Part shown: positions 1-6,838 of the stretch, in pieces
Numbering within the stretch: the first letter of the stretch is position 1
Layout of the letters: each line of letters opens with the position of its first letter
NCBI GenBank assembly: GCA_016934695.1
Contig: JAFGSH010000125.1
Coordinates: forward strand, 1-10,973
Origin: Deltaproteobacteria bacterium
Lineage (GTDB): Bacteria > Desulfobacterota > Syntrophia > Syntrophales > UBA2210
DNA: 10,973 bases
Reading direction: 5' to 3'
Program-made: the position numbers and the translations under genes
Notes under the pieces: model-generated
The model's input: the letters and a program-made list of their open reading frames with translations, nothing else
What the model was told of the DNA's origin: nothing
The model's database searches: none

Positions 1-234
1 GTCAAGACCATCCTCCCTCCCATCGGCAACGAGTTCGTGGCGCTCCTGAAGGATTCCTCCCTGGTCTCGATCCTCGCCGTCTCCGATCTCCTGCGCAGGG
101 GAAGAGAATTCGCCGCGGAATCGTTCAACTACTTCGAAACCTATACGATGGTTGCCTTGGTCTACCTGATCATCACGCTCTTTCTGTCGAAACTGGTCAG
201 TATCATGGAGGACAGGGTCGGTGCCAACAGGTAA
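1..234 (+). CDS. Polar amino acid ABC transporter permease, HisM/GlnP type (3' end only)
   Basis: This is the last 77 codons of an inner-membrane permease that, with the ATPase just downstream, would import polar amino acids delivered by a periplasmic binding protein. The frame is open from base 1, so the gene begins outside the window. The visible part starts with the family's hallmark block after the EAA loop (LPPIGNEF, residues 4-12, then LLKDSSLVS), followed by the cytoplasmic loop and a final transmembrane helix at about residues 48-67 ([19 protein letters not shown]). This C-terminal layout is typical of the BPD_transp_1 amino acid permeases. Its stop codon lies 14 nt inside the start of the ATPase gene, so the two are translationally coupled. 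The exact substrate cannot be read from this fragment. Confidence 0.92.
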   Translation, partial: VKTILPPIGNEFVALLKDSSLVSILAVSDLLRRGREFAAESFNYFETYTMVALVYLIITLFLSKLVSIMEDRVGANR

Positions 235-967
235 CAATTCCGTCATGGTCGAGATGCGGGAGGTGTACAAGTTCTTCGGACAGCTGAAGGCCCTGGACAA
301 CGTATCGCTGGACGTCCTCGACGGCGAAAAGCTGGTCCTCATCGGGCCGAGCGGCTCCGGAAAGAGCACGCTGCTCCGTTCGATCAACCAGCTCGAACGG
401 ATCAACCACGGCCGCATCGTCGTGGACGGGATCGATATCAGCGATCCGGAGACGGACATCAACAAGGTCCGCGAAGAGATCGGGATGGTCTTCCAATCCT
501 TCAATGTCTTCCCCCACAAGACCGTCCTGGACAACGTCAATCTCGCCCAGATCATCGTCCGCAAGCGTTCCAAGAAGGAGGCCTCGGAGATATCCCGGGA
601 GATCCTCGACAAGGTGGGGATCATCGACAAGGTGGATGAGTACCCGGACAAGCTCTCCGGGGGACAGCAGCAGCGCGTCGCCATCGCGAGGGCCCTGGCT
701 ATGAAACCCAAGATCATGCTCTTCGACGAGCCCACGTCGGCGCTGGACCCCGAGATGATCGGGGAGGTCCTCGACGTCATGACCAAGCTGGCAAAGGAGG
801 GGATGACGATGATCGTGGTCACGCACGAGATGGGGTTCGCCCGCGAGGTGGCGGACCGGGTCATCTTCATGGACTACGGGGCGATTATCGAGGAGGGAAC
901 CCCCGAGCACTTCTTCAAGAATCCCACCCGGGAGAGGACCAAGCTGTTCCTCAACCAGATTCTGTAG
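221..967 (+). CDS. glnQ: Polar amino acid ABC transporter ATP-binding protein (GlnQ/HisP family)
   Basis: Cytoplasmic ATPase, 248 aa, that drives the adjacent permease. All ABC motifs are present: Walker [10 protein letters not shown] (42-50), Q-loop at Q92, signature LSGGQQQR (145-152), Walker B IMLFDEP (165-171) with catalytic E170, D-loop SALD (173-176) and H-loop H202. The FNVFPHKT segment after the Q-loop and the C-terminal FKNP..ERTKLFL are typical of the glutamine/histidine/arginine uptake subfamily. The GTG start at 221 is chosen because GGAGGA at 207-212 sits 8 nt upstream. The in-frame ATG at 245 has no Shine-Dalgarno sequence. The gene overlaps the permease by 14 nt, so they form one operon; the binding protein gene is probably upstream of the window. 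The symbol denotes the family, since the substrate (Gln, His, Arg, Glu) is not resolved. It ends 9 nt from a convergent gene. Confidence 0.95.
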   Translation: MPTGNNSVMVEMREVYKFFGQLKALDNVSLDVLDGEKLVLIGPSGSGKSTLLRSINQLERINHGRIVVDGIDISDPETDINKVREEIGMVFQSFNVFPHKTVLDNVNLAQIIVRKRSKKEASEISREILDKVGIIDKVDEYPDKLSGGQQQRVAIARALAMKPKIMLFDEPTSALDPEMIGEVLDVMTKLAKEGMTMIVVTHEMGFAREVADRVIFMDYGAIIEEGTPEHFFKNPTRERTKLFLNQIL

Positions 968-976
968 CCTCTCCGG

Positions 977-2170
977 TTAATTACGCGACACCAGGTGATT
1001 CACGGCGCCGTCCAGCCCGTCCAGGGTCAGTTCGAACATGGGGAAGACCCGCCGGACCTGGTCGATGGTCCAGGTCCCCGACCACTCATACCGGGGGACC
1101 GGATTCATCCAGACCGCGTGGCGGAAGGTCTGCGAGAGAAACCGAAGATTTTCGATGCTGGCCTTCCGCGCCCGCTCCCCGAAGTAGATCGATCCCCCCT
1201 CGTTCATCAGCTCGTACGGGGCCATGCTGGCATCCCCCACGATGACGATCCTCGTCTCAGGGTCCTTCTTGACGAAGTCCGTGATCAACTCCGAGTTACG
1301 GTACCGGGCGGCGTCCGCCCAGACCCTGTCGTAGATGGTGTTGTGGAAGAAGTAGGTCCTGAGGTCCTTGAACTGGTTCCGCGCGTAATCGAAGAGTGTC
1401 TGCACCAGAGGGATATAGGGATCCATGGACCAGCCGCCGTTGTCGATCATCAGGACCACCTTGAGCCGGTCCGCCAGACGGCGGTCGAAGACGATCTCGA
1501 TCTCCCCTGCGTTCTTCATGGTCTGGTAGATCGTCTTGTCCACGTTGACCATATCCAGAGGTCCGGCAGGGATCATGCGACGAAGTTTTTTCAACGCTTC
1601 TCCCATCTGGGACTGGGTGAGAGGGCCCTCCTGGGAATAATCGCGGTAGCGCCGGTCGAGAGCCACCTTGGTCGCCGATTTGTTCTGCGAGACGCCTCCG
1701 ACGCGCATCCCCCCGGGATGAAAACCGGAATGCCCCACCGGCGAAGTACCGTGGGTCCCGATCCACTTGTTCCCGCCGTGGTGGGCCTCGGTCTGGTCCT
1801 TGAGACGATCGAGGAAATACTGCTCCAGTTCTTCGGGGGTCAGCTTCTGGAGGTCCTCCTCGTTGACGCCGAGGGCGGCGGCGACCCCCTCCGGATTCTT
1901 CAGCCATTCCTCCAGGAGGAGCTTCGCCATCTCGCCGAGCTCGATCTCGTCGGGATCGGGGAGCTCCACCCCCGCGAAGTGATGCGCGAAGACCTGGTCG
2001 TAGATATCGAAGTACCGCTCGCTCTTGACCAGGAGTGAACGGGCGACGACGTAGAAGTTATTCAGTGAGCGGACGGTCCCCATGCGCAGTGCACGCTGCA
2101 GCCTGAGAAAGGAGGTGGGGGTCACCGGGATCCCACGATCCCTGAGGTTATAGAAGAAACTGACAAACAC
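977..2170 (-). CDS. VWA domain protein, CoxE-like, partner of MoxR ATPase
   Basis: A 397-aa soluble protein with no signal peptide or membrane segment. Residues 1-125 are helical and acidic. Residues 131-160 form a Gly/His-rich block (HHGGNKWIGTHGTSP...GGMRVGG) that I recall as conserved in MoxR-linked VWA/CoxE proteins. From about 235 to the end is a von Willebrand A fold. The metal-site loop reads DNGGWSM (243-249) where a canonical MIDAS has DxSxS. A later acidic loop, VGDASM (311-316), could supply the second MIDAS aspartate. The start is GTG with GGGAG 8 nt upstream on the minus strand. It lies 36 nt downstream of the MoxR gene in the same direction, so the two are probably co-transcribed. 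MoxR/VWA pairs are known to act as chaperone-like machines for metal-centre insertion or complex maturation (CoxD/CoxE, NorQ/NorD). The client here is unknown and no metalloenzyme gene adjoins. Confidence 0.82.
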   Translation of the reverse strand: MFVSFFYNLRDRGIPVTPTSFLRLQRALRMGTVRSLNNFYVVARSLLVKSERYFDIYDQVFAHHFAGVELPDPDEIELGEMAKLLLEEWLKNPEGVAAALGVNEEDLQKLTPEELEQYFLDRLKDQTEAHHGGNKWIGTHGTSPVGHSGFHPGGMRVGGVSQNKSATKVALDRRYRDYSQEGPLTQSQMGEALKKLRRMIPAGPLDMVNVDKTIYQTMKNAGEIEIVFDRRLADRLKVVLMIDNGGWSMDPYIPLVQTLFDYARNQFKDLRTYFFHNTIYDRVWADAARYRNSELITDFVKKDPETRIVIVGDASMAPYELMNEGGSIYFGERARKASIENLRFLSQTFRHAVWMNPVPRYEWSGTWTIDQVRRVFPMFELTLDGLDGAVNHLVSRN

Positions 2171-2206
2171 GATTCCTGCTCCCGCGGTTCCGCCGTATCC
2201 TGCCTC

Positions 2207-3055
2207 TTACTGACGGTTTCGGCCGATGGCGTCGCTCGCCACCTTCAAGTCCGGGCTCTTCTTGTACAGGACACCCAGGTAGGGGACATCCCCCCGATCG
2301 AGAACCGACAGCTTGAAGTCCGGGTCGGCCTTGAGCGCCCTGATCCAGTTGATCAGTTCCCGGGTGGCGGGTTTTTTCTCGACCCCCTCCAGCTTCCGCA
2401 GGCCGTAAAAGGTCCTGAGGCAGGCGTCCGTGATCTCCCTCTTCAGATCGGGGAAGTGGACCCCGATGATCCGGCGCATCGTATCCTCCCCGGGGAAGGC
2501 GATGTGGTGAAAATTACAGCGCCCAAGGAAGGGATCGGAGAGGTCCTTTTTCGCGTTGGAGGTGATGACGATAACCGGCCGATTCTTCGCCGAGATGGTC
2601 TTGTCGATTTCGATGATATCGAATTCCATCTGGTCCAAGACGTCCAGCATGTCGTCCTGGAAGTCCGTGTCTGCCTTGTCGATCTCGTCGATCAGGAGGA
2701 CCGTCCTCACATCCGAGATGAAGGCCTGCCCAATCTTCCCCATCTTGATGTACTCTTCGATGTTGCTGACGTCCCTCTTCGAGTCGCCGAAACGGCTGTC
2801 GTTGAGGCGCGTCAAGGTGTCGTACTGGTAGAGGGCGTCCACCAGCTTCATGCTCGATTTGACATTCAGGACGATCAGGGGCATCCCGAGGCTTTCCGCG
2901 ATGGCGTAGGCCAGCATGGTCTTGCCCGTCCCCGGCTCCCCCTTGAGGAGGAGCGGCATCTCCAGCGCCATGGAGACATTTACGATCTCGGCGAGTTCAT
3001 CATCCAGGACGTACTTGTCGGCGCCCCGGAACCGGTAAAAATCATTTGTACCCAT
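2207..3055 (-). CDS. MoxR-family AAA+ ATPase
   Basis: A 282-aa cytoplasmic AAA+ ATPase expected to remodel client proteins together with the VWA protein encoded 36 nt downstream. Numbered from the ATG at 3055, motifs are Walker A GEPGTGKT (39-46), Walker B LLIDEIDK (120-127), sensor 1 in ITSNAKKDLSDP (Asn 167), arginine-finger candidate in FLGRCNF (Arg 179), and sensor 2 region PATRELINW (229-237). The order and length match the MoxR/CoxD group. The frame can be extended to a TTG at 3064, but the best Shine-Dalgarno (AGAAGGG) directly abuts that TTG and is about 10 nt from the ATG, so the ATG is preferred. Upstream is a 242-bp divergent spacer shared with the terpene synthase-like gene. I see only a weak promoter there for this strand (TACTAT-like -10 near 3080-3085). 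The client is not identifiable. Confidence 0.9.
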   Translation of the reverse strand: MGTNDFYRFRGADKYVLDDELAEIVNVSMALEMPLLLKGEPGTGKTMLAYAIAESLGMPLIVLNVKSSMKLVDALYQYDTLTRLNDSRFGDSKRDVSNIEEYIKMGKIGQAFISDVRTVLLIDEIDKADTDFQDDMLDVLDQMEFDIIEIDKTISAKNRPVIVITSNAKKDLSDPFLGRCNFHHIAFPGEDTMRRIIGVHFPDLKREITDACLRTFYGLRKLEGVEKKPATRELINWIRALKADPDFKLSVLDRGDVPYLGVLYKKSPDLKVASDAIGRNRQ

Positions 3056-3225
3056 AGTCTGCAACCCTTCTGTTTGTATAGTATCTCGTTTTGTCCACCC
3101 TTCGTCCAGAGGGAGTTCTCCTGCACTCCTTCCGGTGGTGGTTCATACCAGAATACGGCGGGAAATGAAACTAAAATGAGGAAGGCCGGTCCGTTCACCG
3201 TTCGCCGGGGGCGTCTCTCTTTCTC

Positions 3226-3254
3226 TTGACACTTCTTTCCCTTTTTCCTATATC
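3226..3254 (+). promoter_or_regulatory. Near-consensus sigma70 promoter for the YtpB-like gene
   Basis: TTGACA (3226-3231, a perfect -35) is followed by a 17-nt pyrimidine-rich spacer and TATATC (3249-3254, four of six matches to TATAAT). Transcription would begin near 3261, leaving a leader of about 40 nt with AAAGGAG at 3282-3288 before the start codon. The TTG of this -35 box is also the outermost possible start codon of the ORF, which argues strongly that the longer reading is not the real protein start. Confidence 0.75.
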
Positions 3255-3297
3255 ACGAAAGACACCCTGTATCTCTCCGTTAAAGGAGCTGCCGCCC

Positions 3298-4383
3298 GTG
3301 ATGATTCCCTCCTCCCCCTGTACCATGATGGCCCGGGGCTATCTCACCGTTATCCCCGAGGTCCATCGCTGTCTGGACGGCTGGAGGGAGCGAGCGGCAG
3401 AGATCCCGGACCCGGAACTCCGAATGCAGGCCCTGCTCAGCATACGGACCAAGGCCTTTCACTGCGAGGGAGGATCCGCCTACGGGCTGCTGGCGGGAAA
3501 GGAGCATTCCGAGGCGATCCGTTTCATCGTCGCGTACCAGACGATCAGCGACTACCTCGACAACCTGTGCGACCGCAGCACCTCTTCGGATCCCGCTGAT
3601 TTCCGCGCCCTGCATGAGGCGATGCTCCACGCGCTGACCCCCGGGGCCGTGCGTCGCAATTATTACCGATCTCACGGCGAGCAGGACGACGGAGGATACC
3701 TGGCATCGCTCGTGACGACCTGCCAGGAGATACTGGGAACCCTCCCGGCATACGGTGCAATCGCCCCGGCGCTCCGAGAACTGGCGGATCGCTACTGCGA
3801 CCTGCAGGTGTACAAGCACATTACGGCGGAGGAACGCGTTCCGCGCCTGCAGGCGTGGTTCGAGGAACACCGGGCCGGGATGCCCGAGATGCGTTGGTTT
3901 GAATTTTCAGCATGCTGCGGCTCGACGCTCGGGATCTTCTGCCTGGTCTCCTGTGCCTTTCACGACCGGCATTCTCCGGACCTGGCGGCACGCGTCACGG
4001 AGGCCTTCTTCCCCTGGGTACAGGGTTTTCACATCCTTCTCGACTATTTCATCGATCAGGAGGAGGATCGCATCGGCGGGGATCTGAACTTCTGCTCCTA
4101 TTACCAGAATAACGAGGAGGTGGTGCGGCGCCTGGAGCACTTCTTTCATCAGGCCGACAGGAGCACCGCCGGGCTGCCCCACGCCAAGTTCCATCGAATG
4201 GTCAACCGGGGCCTGCTCGCCACCTACCTGTCTGACAGGAAGGTCGAACAGCAGGAGGCGGTACATGAGATGGCCCGCAGGATCCTCCGACGCAGCGGGT
4301 GGACGGCCCGTTTCTTCTACCTGAACGGTCGGCTGTATCGGCGGATCAAACGGATGCGACCCTGGAGAACGGTCGATCCATGA
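3298..4383 (+). CDS. Tetraprenyl-beta-curcumene synthase family protein (YtpB/DUF2600)
   Basis: Terpene synthase-like protein of about 361 aa, close to the length of Bacillus subtilis YtpB, which cyclises long-chain prenyl diphosphates (C30-C35) into beta-curcumene-type sesquarterpene precursors. Hallmarks are FHCEGG (54-59), the metal-binding aspartate-rich DYLDNLCD (85-92) right after RFIVAYQTIS, ALTPGA, EQDDGGYL, and a second acidic motif DYFIDQEED (249-257) followed by RIGGDLNFCSYY. No signal peptide or clear membrane helix is visible. AAAGGAG (3282-3288) lies 9 nt before GTG 3298 and 12 nt before the adjacent ATG 3301. Either could be the start, and the ATG also aligns well with the family's N-terminus. 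The gene has its own promoter, is divergent from moxR, and has no prenyltransferase or second cyclase beside it. The product is therefore open: only the family is certain. Confidence 0.88.
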   Translation: MMIPSSPCTMMARGYLTVIPEVHRCLDGWRERAAEIPDPELRMQALLSIRTKAFHCEGGSAYGLLAGKEHSEAIRFIVAYQTISDYLDNLCDRSTSSDPADFRALHEAMLHALTPGAVRRNYYRSHGEQDDGGYLASLVTTCQEILGTLPAYGAIAPALRELADRYCDLQVYKHITAEERVPRLQAWFEEHRAGMPEMRWFEFSACCGSTLGIFCLVSCAFHDRHSPDLAARVTEAFFPWVQGFHILLDYFIDQEEDRIGGDLNFCSYYQNNEEVVRRLEHFFHQADRSTAGLPHAKFHRMVNRGLLATYLSDRKVEQQEAVHEMARRILRRSGWTARFFYLNGRLYRRIKRMRPWRTVDP

Positions 4384-4418
4384 TAGGCGGATATCTGCCC
4401 CCGTGCCCCGGAACGCTC

Positions 4419-4447
4419 TTGACTGGAGGGGGTTGCTGTGTTACTTT
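4419..4447 (+). promoter_or_regulatory. Weak candidate promoter for moaC
   Basis: TTGACT (4419-4424, five of six -35 matches), a 17-nt spacer, then TACTTT (4442-4447, three of six -10 matches) in the 91-bp gap before moaC. It would give a leader of about 20-25 nt that includes the GGAGGA ribosome site at 4462-4467. The -10 is poor, so read-through from the upstream gene is an alternative. No Moco riboswitch-like fold was recognised, and the gap is short for one. Confidence 0.35.
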
Positions 4448-4474
4448 TCTTCTCGCCCGGCGGAGGAAGCTGCA

Positions 4475-4951
4475 ATGGAGTTTACACACCTGGACGAACA
4501 CGACAGGCCGCGGATGGTGGACGTCACCGCCAAGGAACCCACCCTGAGGGAGGCGGTCGCCGGCGGCAGGGTCTCGATGAGACCCGATACCGTCAGGGCC
4601 ATCGAATCGGGGGGCGTCGCAAAGGGCAATGTCTACGACACCGCAAAGATCGCGGGGATCATGGCCGCCAAGAAGACGAGCGATCTTATCCCGATGTGCC
4701 ATCCTCTCGGACTGACCGCGATCGATATCGATTTTTCGAGTGACATCGAGAAGGGGGAGATCACCGTTACCGCACGTGTCAAGACCCGCGATCGAACCGG
4801 GGTGGAGATGGAGGCGATGACGGCGGTAAGCGTGGCCGCGCTTACCATATACGACATGTGCAAGTCCGCGGACAGGGAGATCGTCCTGTCCGATATACGC
4901 CTGTTGAAGAAGAGCGGGGGCAAGAGCGGCACCTTCGAGAGGAAAGAGTAA
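4475..4951 (+). CDS. moaC: Cyclic pyranopterin monophosphate synthase MoaC
   Basis: A 158-aa enzyme of molybdenum cofactor synthesis that converts the MoaA product (3',8-cyclo-7,8-dihydro-GTP) to cyclic pyranopterin monophosphate in the cytoplasm. Family motifs run the full length: MVDVTAK (14-20), VAKGNVYDTAKIAGI (48-62), PMCHPL (73-78), DRTGVEMEAMTAV (106-118), YDMCK (126-130) and the terminal KSGGKSG (146-152). Lys50, His76, Glu111, Asp127 and Lys130 match the active-site residues of E. coli MoaC with a one-residue offset. The ATG at 4475 is chosen because GGAGGA (4462-4467) is 7 nt upstream and the MoaC fold begins there; the frame's longer extension is unlike the family. No other moa, mob or moe gene is in the window. 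The next gene begins 4 nt after the stop and is probably co-transcribed. Confidence 0.96.
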   Translation: MEFTHLDEHDRPRMVDVTAKEPTLREAVAGGRVSMRPDTVRAIESGGVAKGNVYDTAKIAGIMAAKKTSDLIPMCHPLGLTAIDIDFSSDIEKGEITVTARVKTRDRTGVEMEAMTAVSVAALTIYDMCKSADREIVLSDIRLLKKSGGKSGTFERKE

Positions 4952-4955
4952 CCAG

Positions 4956-5471
4956 ATGGAAACGACCACCTATACGACACGACGGGTGTTTCTGATCCCC
5001 TTTTCACTGGCTTTCCTGCTCCTCCTCGTCCTGTTGATACTCTCCGCGTTCGACAGGACCTTTCCTCCTGAGATCGTCATTCTCGCACTCATATGTGTCC
5101 CTATCTTGTATATCTTGCTTGAATCGGCCTGGCGCAGGACGACCATCGGACCCGACGGCGTCAGGATACGGAAACTGTTCAGAGAGAGACACCTCCTCTG
5201 GGCTGATATCACCAACATCGATGTCCTGGCCGTGCGTAAAAAGGTGTACCTGCTGCTGACCACCACAAAGGGATTTCACGCACTGGCCAATTCTCACGGG
5301 AATTTTTCCTCTCTTGTCCGGGATATCGTCGGACACGTCGACCCGGAAAAGATCGAAGGGGGCGTCCGGGACCTGATCGAGCACCCGGTCGTGAGGATAT
5401 CGGACGTGGTGTCCTCCTGGATCGCCGTCGGAATCCTCCTGGGGGCGATTCTCCTGAAGGTCGTCGGCTAA
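4956..5471 (+). CDS. PH-domain-like membrane protein, function unknown
   Basis: I do not recognise a specific gene. The 171-aa protein has two N-terminal transmembrane helices (about 11-31 and 39-56) joined by a short loop. A soluble segment (60-140) follows, with the look of a bacterial PH-like domain: TIGPDGVRIRK, then LLWADITNIDV, then a beta-strand KKVYLLLTT. A last hydrophobic helix lies at about 152-169. The pattern 'two helices, then GPDGVRI, then xxWxDI' is typical of small bPH2/YdbS-type membrane proteins, whose biochemical role is largely unknown. The ATG lies 4 nt after the moaC stop, with purine-rich GAGGAAAGAG upstream, so it is probably translated from the moaC transcript. A link to Moco metabolism would be guesswork. 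Confidence 0.75.
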   Translation: METTTYTTRRVFLIPFSLAFLLLLVLLILSAFDRTFPPEIVILALICVPILYILLESAWRRTTIGPDGVRIRKLFRERHLLWADITNIDVLAVRKKVYLLLTTTKGFHALANSHGNFSSLVRDIVGHVDPEKIEGGVRDLIEHPVVRISDVVSSWIAVGILLGAILLKVVG

Positions 5472-5526
5472 ACCGGTTATTGTGTCTTACAGGCATCATT
5501 CATACTCTACCCAAAAGGAGCGTTGT

Positions 5527-5814
5527 ATGGGCAAGCAGGAGCGGATCAGGGCGATGGTGGATAACGAGATGCATGGGTCGTCTTTTCCCCTTATAGAAGA
5601 GGCCTTCGAAAAGAGACTCGATGAGGTCGTTACGATTCTGGGGTGCGAAAGAAATGGCAGGGAAGGGGTATATGACGAGGTCCTGGCAATGGTCGAGAAG
5701 GCCCTGATCCGGATCGCCATGAGACGTTCCAATAATGTCAAGACCGCCGCCGCCGATTTTCTCGGGATCAACAGGAACACCCTGCACGGCAAGATCAAGA
5801 AGTTGAACATATGA
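5527..5814 (+). CDS. Small Fis-type helix-turn-helix DNA-binding protein
   Basis: A 95-aa cytoplasmic protein whose C-terminal third (about 52-93) is a HTH_8/Fis-type domain: EVLAMVEKALIRIAM, then NVKTAAADFLGINRNTLHGKIKKL, with the recognition helix at INRNTLHGKI. This domain normally ends NtrC-type activators, but here there is no receiver or sigma54 ATPase domain. The N-terminal 50 residues are an acidic helical segment (PLIEEAFEKRLDEVVTIL). Size and layout resemble E. coli Fis (98 aa), but the N-terminus does not obviously match. Stand-alone proteins like this are frequent in deltaproteobacteria. The ATG at 5527 is chosen over an in-frame GTG at 5482 because AAAAGGAG (5513-5520) lies 6 nt upstream. 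The 55-nt gap before it holds only a weak promoter-like pair (TTGTGT at 5480-5485, TACTCT at 5503-5508). Targets are unknown. Confidence 0.85.
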   Translation: MGKQERIRAMVDNEMHGSSFPLIEEAFEKRLDEVVTILGCERNGREGVYDEVLAMVEKALIRIAMRRSNNVKTAAADFLGINRNTLHGKIKKLNI

Positions 5815-5819
5815 TATGT

Positions 5820-5846
5820 CCCCGGGCTTTCAAGGCATGCCCGGGG
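5820..5846. terminator. GC-rich hairpin between convergent genes
   Basis: An 8-bp perfect stem, CCCCGGGC (5820-5827) with GCCCGGGG (5839-5846), and an 11-nt loop, starting 5 nt after the Fis-like gene stop and 48 nt before the end of the convergent phosphatase gene. Neither side is followed by a T-run, so it is not a textbook intrinsic terminator. It may still pause polymerase or protect mRNA 3' ends. Confidence 0.5.
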
Positions 5847-5894
5847 CGAATCCCTTCCCATGTATCCAGTGTACCGTCCGGCCTTGATGAGCGG

Positions 5895-6692
5895 TCAGAG
5901 CAGTCTCCTGTCGGCCGGGTCAACACCGTCCAGTATGCGGATCATGTCTTCGTGTATCTTCCCGTTCGACGCGAGGATACTGGGAGAATCGAGCCTATAG
6001 CCGCTGCCGGAGACATCGGTGACGACTCCCCCCGCCTCGCTGACAAGGAGCCAGCCGGCTGCCGTATCCCAGGGGTGGAGCTTGAGCTCCCAGAAACCGT
6101 CGAAGCGCCCCGCCGCCGTGTAGGCCAGGTCGAGTGCCGCGGAGCCCGCCCGGCGGATGGCCTGGGCCTTCAAGGCTATCTCAGAGAAGTAATTGATGTT
6201 ATTGTTCGGATCTCTTCGTATATCGTACGGGAATCCGGTTGCCAGGAGGCTCTCTGAGATCTTCGTGGTCCCGGAGACCGAGATGGGGGAACCATCAAGG
6301 AACGCCCCCTCTCCTCTTCCGGCCACGAACAGTTCGCCCGATACCGGGTTGTAGATGACGCCGGTTATAACCTGGCCCTCCTTTTCCAGGGCGATGGAGA
6401 CGCAGAAGACGGGGAAGCCGTGGGCGTAGTTCGTCGTCCCGTCAAGGGGGTCAATGACCCATCGGTACCGCGAGCCTCTCGCCATCTCCACCGTCTCTTC
6501 GGACAGGATATCATGATCGGGAAACCTCCGGCTGATCTCCGTGATCAACAGCCCTTCGGACATTCTGTCGGCCTCCGTGACAAGGTCGATCTCCCCCTTG
6601 TAGTCGATCCTATGTCGCTTCGTGAATCGATCCATCAGCAACGACCCCGCCATCCTGGCTATCGATACGGCAAAATCCCCCTCTTCAGGCAT
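5895..6692 (-). CDS. suhB: Inositol monophosphatase family protein (SuhB-like)
   Basis: A 265-aa Mg2+-dependent, Li+-sensitive-type sugar phosphatase; members dephosphorylate inositol-1-phosphate or related substrates. The metal ligands are all visible: SEE (64-66, ligand Glu65), WVIDPLDGTTNY (78-89, ligands Asp81 and Asp84) and HPWDTAAG (206-213, ligand Asp209). LVTEAD (37-42) and RRAGSAALDLAYTAAGRFDGFWE (180-202) are also characteristic of the family. The ATG at 6692 is preceded on the minus strand by AAGGGG about 7 nt away. The gene is convergent with the Fis-like gene and divergent from the RodZ-like gene across 146 bp. SuhB in E. coli also acts in rRNA antitermination, but that role cannot be inferred from sequence here. 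FBPase or NAD-kinase-linked phosphatase activity is possible within the superfamily, so the symbol is a family label. Confidence 0.9.
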   Translation of the reverse strand: MPEEGDFAVSIARMAGSLLMDRFTKRHRIDYKGEIDLVTEADRMSEGLLITEISRRFPDHDILSEETVEMARGSRYRWVIDPLDGTTNYAHGFPVFCVSIALEKEGQVITGVIYNPVSGELFVAGRGEGAFLDGSPISVSGTTKISESLLATGFPYDIRRDPNNNINYFSEIALKAQAIRRAGSAALDLAYTAAGRFDGFWELKLHPWDTAAGWLLVSEAGGVVTDVSGSGYRLDSPSILASNGKIHEDMIRILDGVDPADRRLL

Positions 6693-6838
6693 GTCCCGCC
6701 CCCTTGATCATGTATTGTCGGGAAGGTTTGTAACACGATTTCAGAAAAAAGTTGAGACAATTTCTGTTGCTTCCCCCGTGGATTAGTGATAGATATTTCA
6801 GCGGTTAGCAATATTCGGGGAGAATCGCACACACGGAA

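Noticed and set aside
995..2038. 347-codon open frame on the plus strand, antisense to the VWA gene
   Set aside because: It mirrors the VWA coding frame in GC-rich DNA; the translation is rich in Arg/Pro/His/Asp with no recognisable domain.
3226..3297. TTG-initiated 24-codon N-terminal extension of the YtpB-like gene
   Set aside because: The TTG is part of the -35 box TTGACA, there is no ribosome site before it, and a good one (AAAGGAG) precedes 3298/3301 where family similarity begins.
4403..4474. Longer MoaC start 24 codons upstream
   Set aside because: It reads through the ribosome site GGAGGA and the possible promoter; MoaC proteins start near the ATG at 4475.
5471..5478. AACCGGTT palindrome after the PH-like gene
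   Set aside because: An 8-bp palindrome is expected by chance and shows no terminator context.
6742..6766. CAGAAA-N13-TTTCTG inverted repeat between suhB and the RodZ-like gene
   Set aside because: Six-base, A/T-rich arms with a long spacer are likely by chance in this A/T-richer gap; no promoter element is convincingly placed around it.
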